The position numbers were made by a program, and so were the translations under genes. Source: Antedon mediterranea (lineage: Eukaryota; Echinodermata; Crinoidea; Comatulida; Antedonidae). Taken from it: a stretch of 64,000 nucleotides of DNA. Below, in pieces: positions 62,101 to 64,000 of the stretch. The notes under the pieces were generated by a model. It ran no database searches, was not told where the DNA came from, and saw nothing but the letters and a program-made list of their open reading frames with translations. Location: assembly GCF_964355755.1 (NCBI RefSeq), contig NC_092679.1, forward strand, positions 9,736,001 to 9,800,000. The letters are read 5' to 3'. How positions within the stretch are numbered: the first letter of the stretch is position 1; each line of letters begins with the position of its first letter.

Positions 62101-62848
62101 TTCAATTAAAAAAAAAAAGAAAAGAAATATCCCTAGAGGTTCGAAGCCACTACTGCAAGCACTCAAACTTGAGCATTACCCGTTACGCCTCAAACCAGTA
62201 GATTACTGAAGAGCTGATAATACTCTATTTATATGAAATGAATAATAAATCAATGAAAAATAATGCCATGCAACTTTGTTTCTGATTTTAAAAAAGGTTC
62301 ACTTGTTTAGGCCTGACATTTACAACCCTCAAAATATCTCACTTTCAAAAACAATATTTATTTTCAATTAAAAAAAAAAAGAAACAAAATATCCGTAGAG
62401 GTTTGATCCCACTAGTGAGAGCACTCAAACTTGAGCATTATCCGTTACGCCACAAACCAGTAGATGACTAAGAGCTGATAATAGTCTCTTTATATGAAAT
62501 GAATGATCAATCAATGAAAAACAATGCTATGCAACTTTATTTCTGATTTTAAAAAAAGGTCCACTTGGTTAGGCATGACATTTACAACCATAAAATATAT
62601 CTTTAAAAAACAATATTTATTTTCAATAAAAAAAAAGAAAACAATTTCCCGTAGAGGTTTGAACCCACTAGTGAGAGCACTCAAACCTGAGCATTACTCG
62701 TTACGCCACAAACCAGTAGATGACTGAAGAGCTGATAATAATCTATTTATATGAAATGAATGATCAATCATTGAAAAATAATGCCATGCAACTTTGTTTC
62801 TGATTTTAAAAAAGGTTCACTTGTTGAGGCCTGACATTTACAACCCTT

Positions 62849-62917
62849 ATTTATAAGTGTATTACGTAATTCATCATTACGTCATAAATATCATATTAAC
62901 CTTGTTAAAACCAAAAT
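62849..62917. other. right edge of the tRNA-like satellite
   Basis: The array stops after TTACAACCC. A short AT-rich stretch follows with the palindrome ATTACGTAAT and a second ATTACGTCAT. No gene. Confidence 0.7.
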
Positions 62918-63177
62918 GGTCAGTTAGCTCAGACGACTGAGCGTCATGTTGACAACACGTATGTCGTGGGTTCGATTCCCACGCTGGTCGGTGGAATAGA
63001 GTTAAAGGTATGCGACCAACTCTGTTTGGGGTTCACAGAATTTACGTCCCCCTTTCCACCACACATCTTGAGAAGGCACTAGCAATGCATCTGGTGATGA
63101 TGTGGTGGAAACGACCCCAAGGCTGTGGCAGGGCCTTAGTGCTGAGGCAGGGAGAGCACATTTTTAAAATTTTTTTT
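62918..63177 (+). mobile_element. tRNA-derived SINE or Pol III RNA with large hairpin
   Basis: 62918-62990 is exactly 73 nt and folds as a tRNA. The acceptor GGTCAGT/GCTGGTC pairs using three wobbles, the D stem is GCTC/GAGC and the T arm GTGGG-TTCGATT-CCCAC is perfect. The anticodon would be GAC, but the anticodon stem has two mismatches. The A box TTAGCTCAG and B box GGTTCGATTCC are very good. The 3' part contains a long inverted repeat, TTTCCACCACACATC (63053-63067) with GATGATGTGGTGGAAA (63096-63111), and ends at a T8 run (63170-63177), a Pol III stop. The 74-codon frame at 63010-63234 covers this hairpin and is not supported as protein. Confidence 0.65.
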
Positions 63178-63492
63178 GGCTTTCGCTGCATGTATTTGAT
63201 CTCGTATATTTTATGTTTAGCGCCCTCAATTTAATGTAAAAAGAAATTAATTTATCTTCGTTACGTACCTAATCATTTTTTCAGGGGACAATATATCTTT
63301 AAGATAATAACAATTATTGCAGAAATAATAATTATTTGAAAAAAAAAATTTAAAGAACTGACTACAAAAGATTGCTCACGTTAGTTTTATTATAACAGTC
63401 ATCCACCCTGCGAAACCTAATTACCTTTAACCTACAGTAGTAAGTAGGCCAGGTAGCCTACGTTGGCTAGGTTGAGGACTGATTGCCCATAA
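63178..63492. other. no gene seen
   Basis: AT-rich sequence with a GGCC/TAGCC-rich patch at about 63440-63475. Nothing recognisable. Confidence 0.5.
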
Positions 63493-63729
63493 AACATTCG
63501 ATGTATAAATATCAACACCCCAGACAGTGTAATAATGACCTTTCTAGACCGAAAACCATTCTGGTTTGACTGAGGGTCTGGGCTTCTCCAAGATTACGCA
63601 AGTTGTCTAGGACCTCTTCAGGTAAAGCTTCAATAATGGGGCTATTCGATTCGATTCGAACATTCGATGTATAAATATCAACACCCCAGACAGTGTAATA
63701 ATGACCTTTCCAGACCGAAAACCATTCTG
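63493..63729 (+). repeat. 71-bp direct repeat, period 166
   Basis: 63493-63563 and 63659-63729 start AACATTCGATGTATAAAT and end AAAACCATTCTG, with one visible substitution (TTTCTAGACC versus TTTCCAGACC). The spacer ends with a CGATT tandem just before the second copy. The function is unknown. Confidence 0.85.
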
Positions 63730-64000
63730 CCCGAAATTACGATACTCTCTCGATAAAATTCCATATTTTATTAGTGGAAAATGCATTTATTTAACATCAA
63801 TCTTATCTAGCCACCCAAAAACTGAATACGTACATTAAAAGTACAAAGAACAATGTAAACCTATAAACAATTATTTGCAATTAGCAATGTATAATAAATA
63901 AAATCAACGATGGAGAAGGTGGAAAGGTTATATACACTGCCATGGGAATGGATACTTGAGAGGCGCCATATGTCAGTTGTGTGAACACCCATATAACTAT
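63730..64000. other. no gene seen
   Basis: AT-rich sequence to the window end. No open frame, RNA gene or repeat that I can support. Confidence 0.5.

Larger units (their letters stand above)
45076..62848 (-). repeat. tRNA-like satellite, main array
   Basis: About 55-60 head-to-tail units of roughly 250-268 bp, all in one orientation, interrupted by three tRNA-Val blocks. On the minus strand each unit has an A-box-like TGGCGTAACGG, a B box GGTTCGAAC about 44 bp downstream, then a T-rich run 10-25 bp after the B box. The order and spacing resemble a tRNA head, by eye closest to tRNA-Arg types (GTGGCGCAATGG). Two subfamilies are mixed: one with TTAGGCCTGACATTTACAACC and AATCAATGAAAAATAATGCC, the other with TTAGGCTTGACATTTAAAACC and CATCAATGTAAAATGATG. 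All 60-80-codon frames here are repeat artefacts. Confidence 0.93.

Noticed and set aside
63010-63234. 74-codon frame at the right edge
   Set aside because: It covers the inverted repeat and T-runs of the tRNA-derived element. Structure explains the sequence better than coding.

Overview
This is a eukaryotic, AT-rich window made almost entirely of repeats. I found no prokaryotic genes and no intact host protein-coding gene. The signs of a eukaryote are long satellite arrays, a non-LTR retrotransposon, tRNA-derived elements and splice-like signals. The AGGCCTAG-rich stretches resemble what I know from marine invertebrate deuterostomes (echinoderm or hemichordate type). That taxonomic guess is weak.

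Layout. (1) Positions 1-15244, 21924-30177 and 36851-39569 are an 88-bp satellite, all in one orientation. It has three monomer types (about 88, 87 and 77 bp) arranged in higher-order repeats of 616, 704, 778, 954 and 1128 bp. (2) Two nearly identical 6.7-kb elements with 20-bp perfect terminal inverted repeats interrupt it (15245-21923 and 30178-36850). Their shared satellite flanks show that one insertion was later duplicated, with a 14.93-kb spacing. Each element carries a broken minus-strand reading frame with a cysteine-box motif like ubiquitin-specific proteases, a candidate 5' exon with a splice-donor consensus, and a nested tRNA Leu/Ser-type SINE. (3) At 39569/39570 the 88-bp satellite switches abruptly to a second satellite with units of about 250-265 bp, running to about 62848. 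Every unit contains a minus-strand tRNA-like segment with A box, B box and a following T-run. (4) A 4.46-kb LINE with ORF1 and a decayed ORF2 sits in this second satellite at 40613-45075, flanked by a 5-bp target duplication. (5) From 45868 to 56586 the second satellite forms three consecutive 3573-bp units that look identical by eye. Each contains a 1.06-kb block with four tRNA-Val-type sequences. (6) The right edge (62849-64000) leaves the satellites and holds another tRNA-derived element and a 71-bp direct repeat.

Nothing here works as a pathway. The theme is amplification of Pol III-type tRNA-like sequences and unequal exchange in satellite DNA. The best leads are the tRNA-like satellite with its embedded tRNA-Val quartets, and the TIR element with its protease-like remnant.
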